Source: Tubiluchus corallicola
Lineage: Eukaryota; Priapulida; Priapulimorpha; Priapulimorphida; Tubiluchidae
Length of the DNA stretch: 62,000 bases
Direction of reading: 5' to 3'
Assembly (NCBI GenBank): GCA_030141605.1
Contig: JAQGDQ010000191.1
Coordinates: forward strand, 155,001 to 217,000
In this document: in pieces, positions 46,012-57,286 of the stretch
Layout: every line of letters starts with the position of its first letter
Position numbering within the stretch: position 1 is the stretch's first letter
Notes under the pieces: model-generated
The model's input: the letters and a program-made list of their open reading frames with translations, nothing else
Database searches by the model: none
What the model was told of the DNA's origin: nothing
Made by a program: the position numbers and the translations under genes

Positions 46012-46290
46012 CTCTGTCAAGGAGGCTATGTATTCAATGCCGCTTGTTTGTTTGCTTGTTTAAATGTTTGTTAGTTATCAGTATTGCACAAAAACTACGA
46101 TTGATGAATTACGATTACGATTATGATTACTTCCGTCAAAGATGTTATGTTTCCATCGCAATTGGTTTGTTAGTTTGTTTGTTAACAGGATTGCTTAGAA
46201 ACTGCTTAACGGATTTCCAGAAAATTTTGTTGAGAAGTTGGGCATTGAATAAAGACGACGGACTTAATGCGGGGAACACGTTTAGGATTG
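46012..46290 (+). repeat. Two tandem copies of a GTTTG-rich repeat
   Basis: Copy 1 (about 46015-46105) reads TCAAGGAGGCTATGTATTCA, then GTTTGTTTGCTTGTTT, then a TTAGTTATCAGTATTGCAC block and AAAAACTACG. Copy 2 (about 46133-46290) repeats the order: TCAAAGATGTTATGTTTCCA, GTTTGTTAGTTTGTTTGTTA, ACAGGATTGCTTAGAAACTG and CTTAACGGATTTCCAG. I recall closely similar blocks (GGAGGTTATGTTTTC, GTTTG runs, GGATTAC.CAAAAACTAC, GGACGGATTT) as a widespread genomic repeat. The 116-codon frame across it is hydrophobic only because of the T-rich repeat. Confidence 0.5.
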
Positions 46291-46339
46291 TTTGGCTTTG
46301 TTGAAGATTTGATTCCTACGAGTGCACTCTATTTTTATG

Positions 46340-46690
46340 ATAAAATTATTTGTGATTAATCCAAGCCAATTTTATTACAGGCAGAACACAACTTTATTAA
46401 AAACTTCTAAATTAAAAAGTTAAGTTAAAATCATGCCAAACATTTTGACTAGCTGCTGCTGTTATCATCAGTGGTAAATTTACAAACATACATATTCATT
46501 ACCCGTTTGGTTTCTGCTAACTACCTAATTAGTGCATAATAGGCTCTGCCCATATAAACTGGTTGTATGTTTGTAAATTTACCACCGATGATGACAACAG
46601 CAGCTAGTTGAAACTTTTGGCATGATTTTAACTTTTTAATGCAAAAGTTTTTAATAAAGTTGTGTTCTTTTTAACTATAAAATTATTTGT
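46340..46690. mobile_element. Long foldback element with 14-bp direct flanks
   Basis: The left arm 46383-46491 and right arm 46565-46668 are imperfect inverted copies, about 105 bases each. Both contain AGAACACAACTTTATTAAAA, TTAAAATCATGCCAAA and GGTAAATTTACAAACATAC when read toward the loop. The loop is 73 bases. The 14-mer ATAAAATTATTTGT occurs as a direct repeat on both sides (46340-46353 and 46677-46690), as expected for a target-site duplication. Nothing is encoded. The transcript would form a long imperfect hairpin. Confidence 0.75.
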
Positions 46691-47421
46691 ATTAAAATAA
46701 CATATAGTGCCATTTTTTCCTACTTTTCCTTTTATGCCCTTTTCTCCTGTGCTATTTCCCTACGTTCGTGAGTCAAGGATCAACCCACGACACTCGAGTC
46801 AATTTAATTTTGAATCGGCAAGTCTAGAATTAAAATACTTTGCGACACTTTTGCACTTAAGTAATTACAGTGCACTTCAATAAAGATAATCTTCGTGAGG
46901 ACGAAACTGCTCTAACTGCCTAATTCGAAAATAATAACGTGCACCAGCAATTCTTTTACAAAAGGTCAACAGATTTTCACTCTTTAATGGGAACAAAGTC
47001 CGGTGACATTTACTAATAAGTTTTGCTGCATTTCACTTTACACCGTGCGGCTTACCCATATTTTACTGTACACTTTCTGGCTCATTGAAATAGATTCCTC
47101 ATCACGTAATCCAAGTAATTTTTTTAAACAAACGCCGATTAAACAAATTGCGTTCAAAATTTCAAGGATTTGAATGTCATTATACGGCTCATACAACTGC
47201 TAAAAATTAACAAGTGAAAAGTCCCTACTGACGAGCGTGAAACATGTAAGACAACATGCGCATTCGTGAGCGCTCACTGTTAATGCTACAAGTCACAAGT
47301 GCAGATCTATCAGCATTTTTCACTTACTTAGCAAACCACATAAAATACTGAAGATTTGCATTGCACAATTGCATTTTTTCTTTTTAGCACTTGATTGTGC
47401 GACTATTTAAATCGATATATA

Positions 47422-47422
47422 C

Positions 47423-47459
<37 letters not shown>

Positions 47460-47481
47460 GTTAATAATATTATTATTATTA

Positions 47482-47513
<32 letters not shown>
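47422..47513. repeat. (ATT)n microsatellite
   Basis: About 30 TTA/ATT units with a few GTT interruptions and a TTAATAATATT break. No gene is nearby. Confidence 0.95.
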
Positions 47514-47515
<2 letters not shown>

Positions 47516-48638
47516 ACAATACTATATTGGCTTATGACTTTCGTTTGCCGACCAATGAATTGTGTGAATAATTTACATGATTTTAAGAATTAAGCAACAT
47601 TTTTAGAAACTAAAACCTTTATTTTATGATGCTAAATGACACACTGGTTGTTCAAGACTAATGAGAGCAAAACAGCAACAGCAACAACAACATTGATGCT
47701 CAAGTGCTTAACAGCATTAGCAGTTGAGTGTTTATTCACGAAATCAAACGGTTTTAAATGTTTTTTCATAAATCACACTACGTTCAACACAATGTGAATT
47801 ATTTTGCTTATTTTTTACACTCACTAAATGCTTGTTTTCTGACGATTGAAGACCCCAAATTCCTGAACAATATACGTAAGTTAACGACTTCCAACTTCCG
47901 GGTGATCAAATGAGAAAAAAAGCTTTTAACCAGTCGAAAGACATTAAAAGGTTTGCCATATCGCTTTTCTGATCTGTGATCTTTCGCACTCGCAGTTCAA
48001 GAAAACATGCACATGTGTCTATTACCATGCTTTATATATATATAAAGTAACTTACGTTTTATCTCATACCAGAAAGCACTAAAACTGGTTCTGTTTAGAC
48101 AGATAAATAGACAAATAGAATATTAATTCATAACAGTTTCTAGTAAATGGTGTAACTATGTTTTTGTCCCTTGCCGCAGAATAGGACTACTTATTAATGA
48201 TCGTTATCACACATAATTATAAGATTATATATAAGACTATAAAGTGCAAAATCGCTTTTGTGTTATCATAATTACGTCATCAAGTCATGTATAATGCATA
48301 CAATTTATTACCAGTGCTGTTTGTGGCTTCAGCAGCGCTTTTAACCTACTAAAACAGAAGCTAGGGATATATTGAAAGCTGAACGTTCTTTTTTCGCTTT
48401 TTACAACTTTTCGCTGCTTAATTAAGTAACACAAGTCATCACAAAAATCACTGACTGTTGACTAACAGTTCTCTTCTACCAATGTCAAGTTAAAATTGGA
48501 AGACTAAATGGAATCGATGTAAAACCGAAATGTCTGCATTCAGTGAAGCACGCAGGACCCATCGCCGAGCGTATGAATACAAACAAAAAACACATGTCTC
48601 TCATCCAGTGAACGATGCCTTTATTTCTCCTGTTTATG

Positions 48639-48708
48639 CTGCGTGAGCCTTACAGCCTTTAGGCTTGCTTTAAAATCAAACCCCTACGGGTACCTGCTCC
48701 TCACGCAG
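48639..48708. other. Cloverleaf-like structured segment, function unknown
   Basis: CTGCGTGAG (48639-48647) pairs perfectly with CTCACGCAG (48700-48708). Inside, AGCCT and AGGCT can form a second stem and ACCCCTACGGGT a third. The layout looks like a small multibranched RNA or the head of a tRNA-derived repeat. No A/B boxes fit a standard tRNA, so no RNA family is assigned. Confidence 0.3.
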
Positions 48709-49241
48709 TGGTCTCCTGATTCATTTGAAATTGAAAACCACCTATACAGACTTACGTACTCATAAAGGCAATATGTAGGACGTTCGTGCTCGCTCGACGT
48801 CCCGGGTACCGCCTCACTTGCTACGGCAACGTGATCGATGACAAGGGGTCGGCTTAAAAGGCGAGGCGTTACACAGCGCCTTGGATCGTCCCTATTTACA
48901 ATTCAAAAGCATTTAGATAGGCCTAAACCTTTAAATGATATTACTCACACAGCATCGCTTCAGTCAGCTAAGGATTCATCAATTTTTCATTTTTTAAATA
49001 CAAAAGCAATTAACTGTGAAATTTCACACATATAAATGGTTATTTCAGACGTGGATTTTAAAACCTCGTAACTTTTATTTATTTCTACGTTGAATTTGGA
49101 TGATGATTCGCTGAAACCTATAAGCCTGTTAGTCATTAATTTCCAAGATAGATTTTGGTGTAAAAAACCCATTTACACCAAAGTATTTAGTACTGTGACG
49201 TTTTAACGCATCGCTGGCACTTAACCAAATTTTGTTATAAT

Positions 49242-49388
49242 ATGCCTTCGACGGGGACGGACAATTCTTCATCACAAGTTATATTTGACGCTGATAGATG
49301 GCGCGATTCTGGGAATACGTCAATTGTGAATCAAAATGATGGTCGGGAATTAAACACAGTAACACGGATGTTCCGACAAACACTTTAA
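49242..49388 (+). CDS. Small hypothetical open frame, 48 codons
   Basis: ATG to TAA, start MPSTGTDNSSSQVIFD. The composition is hydrophilic and protein-like (D, N, S, T, R) in contrast to the AT-driven frames around it. There is no recognised domain. It could be a first exon, since a GT lies near 49359 (CACA then GTAACA). It may equally be chance. No promoter or partner exon was identified. Confidence 0.15.
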   Translation: MPSTGTDNSSSQVIFDADRWRDSGNTSIVNQNDGRELNTVTRMFRQTL

Positions 49389-50199
49389 GCAAAATGGAAT
49401 TAATGTCAAGCAATTATCGGTTGCAAATTGGTCACCATAGATGAACAAAACTGATACAATCGACAAAACAACTGACGCTTTCTAAAGAAGCCTTATGATA
49501 TTTAGGTAATAGCTATTACAAACTAGAATACGCTGTGGTCAAAACCTACATTATACATCAATGTATAATATAGCGATAGACCAATATGTTTGACGTCAAT
49601 CGTGGTTGAGCAGTAAAACATAAACATTAGAAGGGCTAACCGTCGCTCCGACAATACACATACGCAGTAAATCCTGCTGGAGCATACCCAGCAAATGCGA
49701 AGATTTCCCACATTGTTAGCGCCGCCCATATCGGGTACAAAATTTTAGAATTCCGCCTGCCCAATGTCTACAATTGACGTAACGGGGTGATGACATAAAA
49801 TTTTCAACTAAATCTAGTTTTAAGAACAGAAGAACTTACGCTGTTAGCTGCAGATAGGTGTGTGGAATGCTCTAACAAATGGCAATCCTCAACGTCTACA
49901 ATGTCTCAATTTAGCCTCTACATTCAATTACTTTGCCAATTTTGCATGTTAGAGGCTCAGCTGCAGCTCCGTCCACACTAAATATAAGTTTTCAACCCAC
50001 AGGATCTGCTTTAATAAACCAATACTAACTACTGACGGACACAGAGATCGTGTAAGATAGTTTGCTAGATAGCAGTTGCGAGCTCAACGAACTGCAAGTT
50101 TCGGTACAAGTATATTCATGTATATGGTGGGGCGAAAATGTGGCGAAGTTCATGATATTATAAAAAGAAAATGACGCAATGGCTTGAAAATTAGCGCAC

Positions 50200-50565
50200 T
50201 GATATTACAGACGTTTACGTATAAACACCATTTTGGGGTCATTCTCTTAGGTTAGTCCAAAGATAGAGAACTTTTAGTTCAACAAGTCAAGAAAATAAAT
50301 GAAGAAAATGCTACCACTATTGTTAAATTTACAGCAAGTGCTCTACGTGTCCACCATTTGGCGAAGGCATTCCAACAACTGACTCAATTTCTCATTTCAT
50401 TAAAGGTATTTGGTCCCAGCACTCAATAATTTTTGCCTTTAGTTCCTCTGTATCAAACGGCTCTGTGCGACAATTGTACACCTTCTCTTTAAAGGAATTC
50501 CAGATACCGTAATCCGGAGGATTAAGTCCCATTTCTGGCGACAAATCTTGATCAGCTAGTGAGTT
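50200..50565 (-). mobile_element. Mariner-like transposon remnant, copy C
   Basis: On the minus strand the frame reads LSPEMGLNPPDYGIWNSFKE, then KVY, EPFDTEELKAKIIECWDQIP and, after a shift, NGGHVEHLL. This is the C-terminal part of a mariner transposase, including the last catalytic block around DLNP.D (here MGLNPPDY, so the expected first aspartate is replaced). The 3' non-coding end (TATCTTTGG... GTGTTTATACGTAA ... CTGTAATATCAG) matches copy A. Stops and a frameshift make it inactive, and the N-terminal two-thirds are missing. Confidence 0.75.
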
Positions 50566-53500
50566 TTTTTCTGTGGCGAAGACTGGTAAACTGGTTGATT
50601 TCTTTATTGTTTTGCTGTAATATATTGAGTGCTTTATACCTCAACACGGCTGTTTTTCAGTTGACGACTATAACTGACATCGTTCCGGCATTTAACTTTA
50701 ATTTAACATGCAAAAGTTTTTTGCCACAACTTAAAAACCACTTAACTATAGACTTGTAACTATTACTGCCAAAAGTTCACAGACTGCAGTACCAATTTCA
50801 AATTTGCAGAGCACTACTTCTAATATCGTTGCAGTTTAAACTTTTTCAAGTAAAGCCTATGCATTATTTATAATTCTAAATTTTAACAGAGCAAGAGAAA
50901 AGGCAGATTTATGCAAAATGTTTTAAATGAATTTTGTAAAGATGATTAGTTAATAATAGCATATAGGTGAATTAGAAATTCTTTGCTCAGTTAAGTTCGT
51001 CATAAAAGCCACAGTGTATTACCTAATTAAGTAACTTTATGTTAGATCAGCATTTAGTTACGCAAGCTCACAAAGTATCAAAAACGATTATAATTTTAGC
51101 GAAAGGTAAACAAGTTACTTAAAGTAACAAGCCTGCAAAACAATACTCTAACACACCTATAACATTCTATAGTATGCCAGCACAAGTTTGCTCTTGTTTA
51201 ACTCTTATCAGCAGATACAACTTCGTGCAACAGGTCTAGACGCAAGAGAGCATGCGGAGTTCATTTATAACAAAACTTGTTACATAATTTACACAATATA
51301 CAAATAAATATATAAAAAAAAGTTGAAAAATGGTTAGTCAACACTGAAATTAGGCCTACTCACCTCAAATCTTCTTTCTCAGTTCTACATATCATAAGCA
51401 CAACTATAATGGTACTGCATTGGCACTTCTCTATCAGCAATAGTACTCAGAGTATTTGTAATAGCCAAACGTGTTAGATAAGTGACGCAATATTGTATAA
51501 CTGCCAATACACCAAGTTCATATTCAGATTGTGTCATTACACCAATAAAACTGCTAAATAAAGATTGAAAAAACTCAAAAACAAGTAAACCCTCAAATAA
51601 CTCACCTCAATTTTGCTTCGAAATTATAGGTAAACCTATCAGAGATAATTGATTAACACTGAATTACCCATCCTGCCTAATCGTCTACAAAACATCTTAA
51701 ACACTGCACACGTCACCATCATTGTTTTATTAAAGCACGAATATTAAATGACAAGATTGTACAGTGACATCAGTGGAGCTTACAGTAGCTCTTCGCGCAA
51801 TATACTGGTTTTTGCCTAGGATTGTTATAATACTCAGTACCAAGCCTTGCTCTGTACAGATCTAGACGCAGCGGTGCATGAAAGCGACAGCTTGAAGCGG
51901 TATATGACGTCACCTTACTCTAGTCCTAATCAAAGTCAAAAGAAGTGTTTACCAAGAGATTTAATTCATACGCTCCATGACAGTTAAAAGCTATTTTCTG
52001 TGAGGTCGAAAATTGAATGAAAGCAGTTTAAGCTATTATTCGGTAATCATAGGCAATCAAGTTCACTCAGTAATGCAATAAACTATTATATTTTATAACA
52101 CTTTAAATATATTCAAATTATTATTTTATACATAAATTGGCTTTAAGAGCTGTTTCCAACCCCAGGCACATTAAATCAAATACGACTGCTTTTTACACTA
52201 TATATGAAAAACTCGGTACTTCAAATTCATTTCAAAAATGAAACTCGACAGGGGACACGTGAAGAATATTATTTACTGGTCTAATTGTTGCAACTAAATT
52301 AGACTTTATGTCTTATTAACAAGACAATTCGGCCAAGTGCGGTGGCGGCCCCTGCTTATTTAACATACAACGAATCACACGATTATAAACAAGCTTACGG
52401 TGATCATAATTACAAACTTAAAATTATAATATTAAAATTAACTGTACCACGTTTAAAAAGTACTATTTTTCATGTTTTGAAACTGTTAATATTGCAGTTA
52501 ATTGCAAAGGCATGGCATACCAAAACATAACAGTCAGATAATAATAATAATTTTGTTCAAGACATAATCCAGGGATAACACCTAAAGTAACTCATAACTT
52601 ATTTTCAAGGTGGCTTGGATAAGTCCTTCAAAAGTTAGCTGCTCGGTAGATCCTCTGTCATGTTTGATTATATTCCAAAAGTATATTAAAAGTAAAGACA
52701 TGTAGCACGTGCAGCAGAAATCCACAATAATTCTCTTTCTACTGTTTATGAAACGCAACTGTTCAACCAAAGTAAACTGAACAAGACCACCGCCAATCAA
52801 GAATTTAAAAATGCCAATTTAACAGACTAACGTGTACGCGGAGAGGTGACTAAGTTTAAACTTACAAATGTGTTTTATTAAGTTTGAGTGCTGTTTATCG
52901 TAAAAGAAAGAAAACGTAAGACTCTTTTAAAGTTTGTCTAAAATTAAGCTAAATTTTTTTCTCTTATAAGCAATCCTCATTAAACGAGATGGTGGCTCCA
53001 CCTTTTGCGAACTGAAAAAGTTAAATCGTGCTAAGAGATTGCACTGTGCATTGCGTACTAAAATTTTTTCAGGTAAGCAGAGAGCACTCGGAGCAGCACA
53101 AAATTGCATCATTCCATTATTAATTATGTAGCAGCGTAAAAGTTGAAAACGCACGCACCAAGGAATGGAGCAGCTAAGATTTAAATAAAGGGTAACGAAT
53201 AAATGTGTAAACTTATTTGGTCTTTTTACGTTTCACGTGAGCGCTATCACTGCCATGACGACAATCAAGTATTGTACATAATAGCTATGAAGCTTTTGCG
53301 CAAACTTGATTCTTAATGATATTTATTTATTGTTATGAAATATGCAATGAAATATTATGAAGTATAACATGCAATATAATGTACAATATTACATAATGTA
53401 TTTCAACATTTCAATACAATATTCCATATATAATGTAATAAACTATTATCTAGGTATAATATAATCTTATTAAAGGCAGCGGGTGTGTAAATTCTAGCCA

Positions 53501-55226
53501 ATGAAAGTTGATCGAGATATTTGCAGAAAAAAATCAGTTCAATTAATGCTTGAAGACAAAAATTACTGCTACTATTAGGGGTGACATCTATCATTTACAC
53601 TAGTTTGTGTCCACTGACATGCTTAAGAATAAAAGGCAGCTAGAGTTGGGCAGAGTGGGCCGTCAGCATGAGCGCTTGCGCTACAATATATTTACACAAA
53701 CTTATATGACTGTTTTAGATGCTGGTCGAAAATACTACTTTTACTTTAGAAAATTTACATGTACCGTATGTATTAAAACTTGCAGTTTAATGAGTAAAAA
53801 TGTAGTACGGCTGCGGTAACGATAACAGGCCTGGTAGCTGAACAGTCCCTATGGGCAACAAAAAACGTACAAAAAATTCTTTTACCCGAGGCTTATCGAA
53901 ATTATGTGCCATGCCTTTTACTGATATGTGGCTTTGCCTGCATGCATACCTACTTCCGGTATTTTTTATCTTTGACAAAAGCTTAATTACTCAACCAATG
54001 CAAAGTGTTTGTAAATAGGTTACAAACTATTATTTTTAATTAGTTAAAATGTTTATTTGTTGAACAGCTTTTGCAATATATATATATATATATCAATATT
54101 GACAACCTAAAAATGTTACATAAATGGTTTAAGACACAGGTTTCGCATTGTGCTGTTGTACTCAGCCTGCTTGTCACAGCAAAAGCGCAATGACCTATTT
54201 CTGACGTCATGAGCCGACTAACCAATAAAATTTCGTTCTCTGAAAGTGGCTGATGCAATACTCAGCCTAAATGGTGTCGTACTTATTTTACATTAAATAT
54301 AGTACCAATTGTCAGAGCCAAATAAAATGATATAACAGCAAAATCAGTTCAAAGAAATTTCTGCTATTTGATATAAACTTATGTGAAAAAATTTATATAC
54401 TTCGCAGTTTAGCGTACAGAACGAGTTGTCAAGCATTATATTTTTTCTCAAACGAGAACTGATACTTAACTGTGTTATTCGGTCACACATCCTCCATTAA
54501 TGAAGAAAGCAAGGTTAAAATATATATCAGGGAAGCTAAAATTTGGTTAAAATGGAGCTATAGTGTACAAAACCGCTACTCGTGCAAAGCAAATTTGCAC
54601 AAAGCTCATAAAAATGGCGTAAGTATATTTTTCCTTACTAATAATGTTTGGGAATCGAAGTTTAAACTCCTTCGAAATTTCTATAATTATAATTCTTGAT
54701 AGTAAGTTTCTCTGAGACTTTGCTGTTTTGATCGCTAATTGTGCAAATCAAGAATGATGGTCAATCTAGTCTACTATAAGTAAAATAAATAAACATTATA
54801 GTAGTACATGTAAGTATTGGTATGCAAAGCCTACCAAAACTCTGTGCAAGTAAGCAAAAGGTACAGATGAAATAAATTGCAGCATATGGCATAGCCACCC
54901 CAAAAGATTTCCGACCTACCCAGGAGGTACGAGTCCCTCCGAGGTTACACTTCATTGAATTTGAATGTTAAATTAGTTTCTATTTTGGTTTTTCGTTTTA
55001 CTGCTGCAGAGTAGTTGATAGCATTTTCTAAAAGTACTTTTCATCCTGCATGAAGCCACTTGCCATAATTAATTTATAACTGTTAATGTTCTTGTCCATC
55101 TAGTAATATTATATGTTTCTGGATCCTTGCAGGTTCGCTATAATGATGTTGTACAATTTTGCCAAGTCTCTGTTTTACCTGTTTTAATGTTTTCTAAACT
55201 GACAAACTTTATTTTGCTTGTTCCAG
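50566..55226. other. Gene-poor AT-rich region upstream of ATF4
   Basis: No gene, RNA or element supported. There are TA repeats at about 54078-54093 and an AT-rich block with recurring ATGAAATAT and ATAATGT words at 53335-53435. The ATF4 promoter and first non-coding exon probably lie in the right part but cannot be pinned down. Confidence 0.4.
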
Positions 55227-55233
55227 TATCAAT

Positions 55234-55383
55234 ATGTCTGCTTCGCGCACTGTCTTCAGCCGTCAAGGCTACCAGATTCAGGATGGTTTCTCTAGTTTGC
55301 TACAAATACAAGAATATGGAATCTCCAGTCAGTTTGTATGCGGATTTGGAAGACTGGGGCGAGCTCTTCGCCTCGGTTTCTAA
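55234..55383 (+). CDS. Upstream ORF overlapping the ATF4 start (uORF2-like)
   Basis: ATG at 55234 opens a 49-codon frame (start MSASRTVFSRQGYQIQDGF) that ends with TAA at 55381-55383. It is shifted by one base relative to the ATF4 frame and covers the ATF4 start at 55316, overlapping by 68 bases. A strong acceptor (TTTTGCTTGTTCCAG, AG at 55225-55226) places this ATG seven bases into the exon. In mammals, insects and other animals ATF4 mRNA carries just such an inhibitory uORF. After eIF2-alpha phosphorylation, scanning ribosomes bypass it and start at ATF4 instead. The arrangement is seen; its use in this species is inferred from the family. Confidence 0.75.
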   Translation: MSASRTVFSRQGYQIQDGFSSLLQIQEYGISSQFVCGFGRLGRALRLGF

Positions 55384-57286
55384 CAAAGATCCGTCTCAGG
55401 TAAATAGTGTGACATAACCTATCACATAGTAGTAATAGATATACATGCAATACTTTCATAAATGTGCATTATTTCTTTACGTATCTAAACATCTCTTGAT
55501 TAACTGGCTACATATGTATTGACTAAACTAGTATTTGTCAAGCATTTATAATGAGGGCGACAATAGAAATACATTTTCCAAGCTGGCTTTGGACTAGTTT
55601 TAAAAGAGAGCAAAATAATTCACTCACCTGCCAAAGATATGCTTATATCATTCTGAATGGCAGCATGGGACATTTTCTTTTATTTTGTAAAATAAGAATG
55701 TTTTTGAATTAGTTCTTTATTATTGTCAGGTGGAGCCGGCTCCTATTTTTCTGCAGGAACAGGATAGAACTATTGAAAAAATTGCTGATATGGAACTGTT
55801 TCAGGGCTTGGGTGATCTAGAAGGTTAGTAGTGCACTACTGGTTATATCTAGCTCTTGCATTAAAATTATCAAAAATGTTCTGGTTAATTTATATGTGGC
55901 ATATTATCTACTAATACAAATTTTTTCACAATACATTGTCTGCTGAAATAATTCCACTAACTCACCAATATTATAATCAGTTCTTCAATTATGTAAAACT
56001 TTATTTTAAGCAATATTTATGCATTGTGCATACCAAGATTATATACAAGCATTTTGAAATGTAGGTCTACTAATTAGCCACGAAATAGCCTGGGTATCAG
56101 TGCATTTGATTTCAAGGTGCTTGGAATATAAGCTTAAGAACTAGCCACTAAGTAGACTAAAAATAGTTTATCAGACTAGTATGGCAAAGAATTGTTGGAG
56201 GTACATGTGTGCCTTCTCGAGTAATTTTGTTTTATGAAAGCATGCTAAACGTGCAAAAAACTTCATATGAAAGAATTTTTACGTCAGAAACTTTTATTTT
56301 TTATATGATGGAAACTTTGTTATTTACACCTACATATATATGCTGTTATTGTCAATAAAAAATTAATAAGCTAGACAGAAAAGTTAGTTTTGCTTCTTGG
56401 CTGGTATTATTATGTAATACGTTTTATTAAAATTATCACATCGTGTACTTTCAGGCTATGTAACGGGTTGCTCACAGTTTCTTTTTTATTGTAACAACAA
56501 ACTAGTTATAACATACAGTTGTGTTTATGTAACATATTGTATGTTCCAGGTGTGACTGCAGAAGGATTTCTGACGGACTTCTTGAATGATGACCTGATGC
56601 CGGCCTTCTCAGTCGATGTAAATGGTACGATAGACCCCAGTAAAGCCAACGTTACTGCCCCCTGCAGTACTATGGAGCTGACTCCACCTGACACACCACA
56701 ATCTACCATAGATGATGAATTGCTAGCTGACAACAGCAAGTTGCTGAACTCTGATCTATTGTCATCCACTGATTTGCCAGTGGATTTTGATAACTTGGAG
56801 TTTCAGCAACTTCTCTTCAATTCCCTGTCTTCAATCAATGTTGATGATTTGAATCAATTGGAAACAGTTTCCGAAGTTACGTCTGTTACGAACATCACTT
56901 CGGATTTGCCTGTACCATCACCAAGTAACAGTGAGTCCAGCTCACCTGCTTCACCCACCAGCTCCAAAGAATGGATTTCGGACAAAAAGACTTCACGTCG
57001 ACACAAGCCTTATTCAAAAATGAGTTCGTGGGCTCCAGCTCGGAAGGAACGCAAGCGCAATCAGAATAAGACTGCAGCGACACGTTACAGGCAAAAAAAG
57101 AAAGCAGAGGATACAGCAATGATGACCGAGCTAGAAACACTTGAGAAGAACAAGGAAGAACTTTTGGATAAGCTTGCAAAAGTTCAGCAGGAAGTTAACA
57201 TAATCAAAGACCTGATCGGAGATGTTTACCTGGCAAGTGGACTCATTTCCAATAAGCACAGTCTAAAAATTGAAGTTAAATTTTAG
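55316..57286 (+). CDS. ATF4: ATF4/CREB-2-type bZIP transcription factor
   Basis: Three coding exons, 55316-55399, 55730-55823 and 56550-57286 (TAG), join as GT-AG introns in phases 0 and 1 and give 304 residues. The N-terminal half is acidic (DLEDWGELF, DMELFQGLGDLE, FLTDFLNDDLM), which suits transactivation. A Ser/Pro-rich hinge follows (SPSNSESSSPASPTSS). The bZIP covers about 223-285: basic region KRNQNKTAATRYRQKKKA, then leucine-zipper heptads ending KDLIGDVY. The NKTAATRYRQKK core is the ATF4 signature. ATF4 is the nuclear effector of the integrated stress response. An in-frame ATG at 55283 with stronger context (A at -3, G at +4) would add 11 residues. Both starts lie inside the overlapping uORF. 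The DSGxxS phosphodegron of vertebrate ATF4 is not seen. Confidence 0.93.

Larger units (their letters stand above)
46691..50199. other. Gene-poor region
   Basis: Apart from the ATT microsatellite, the structured segment (48639-48708) and a small open frame (49242-49388), I see nothing that can be called. A locally G/C-richer block spans about 48540-48900. Confidence 0.4.
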
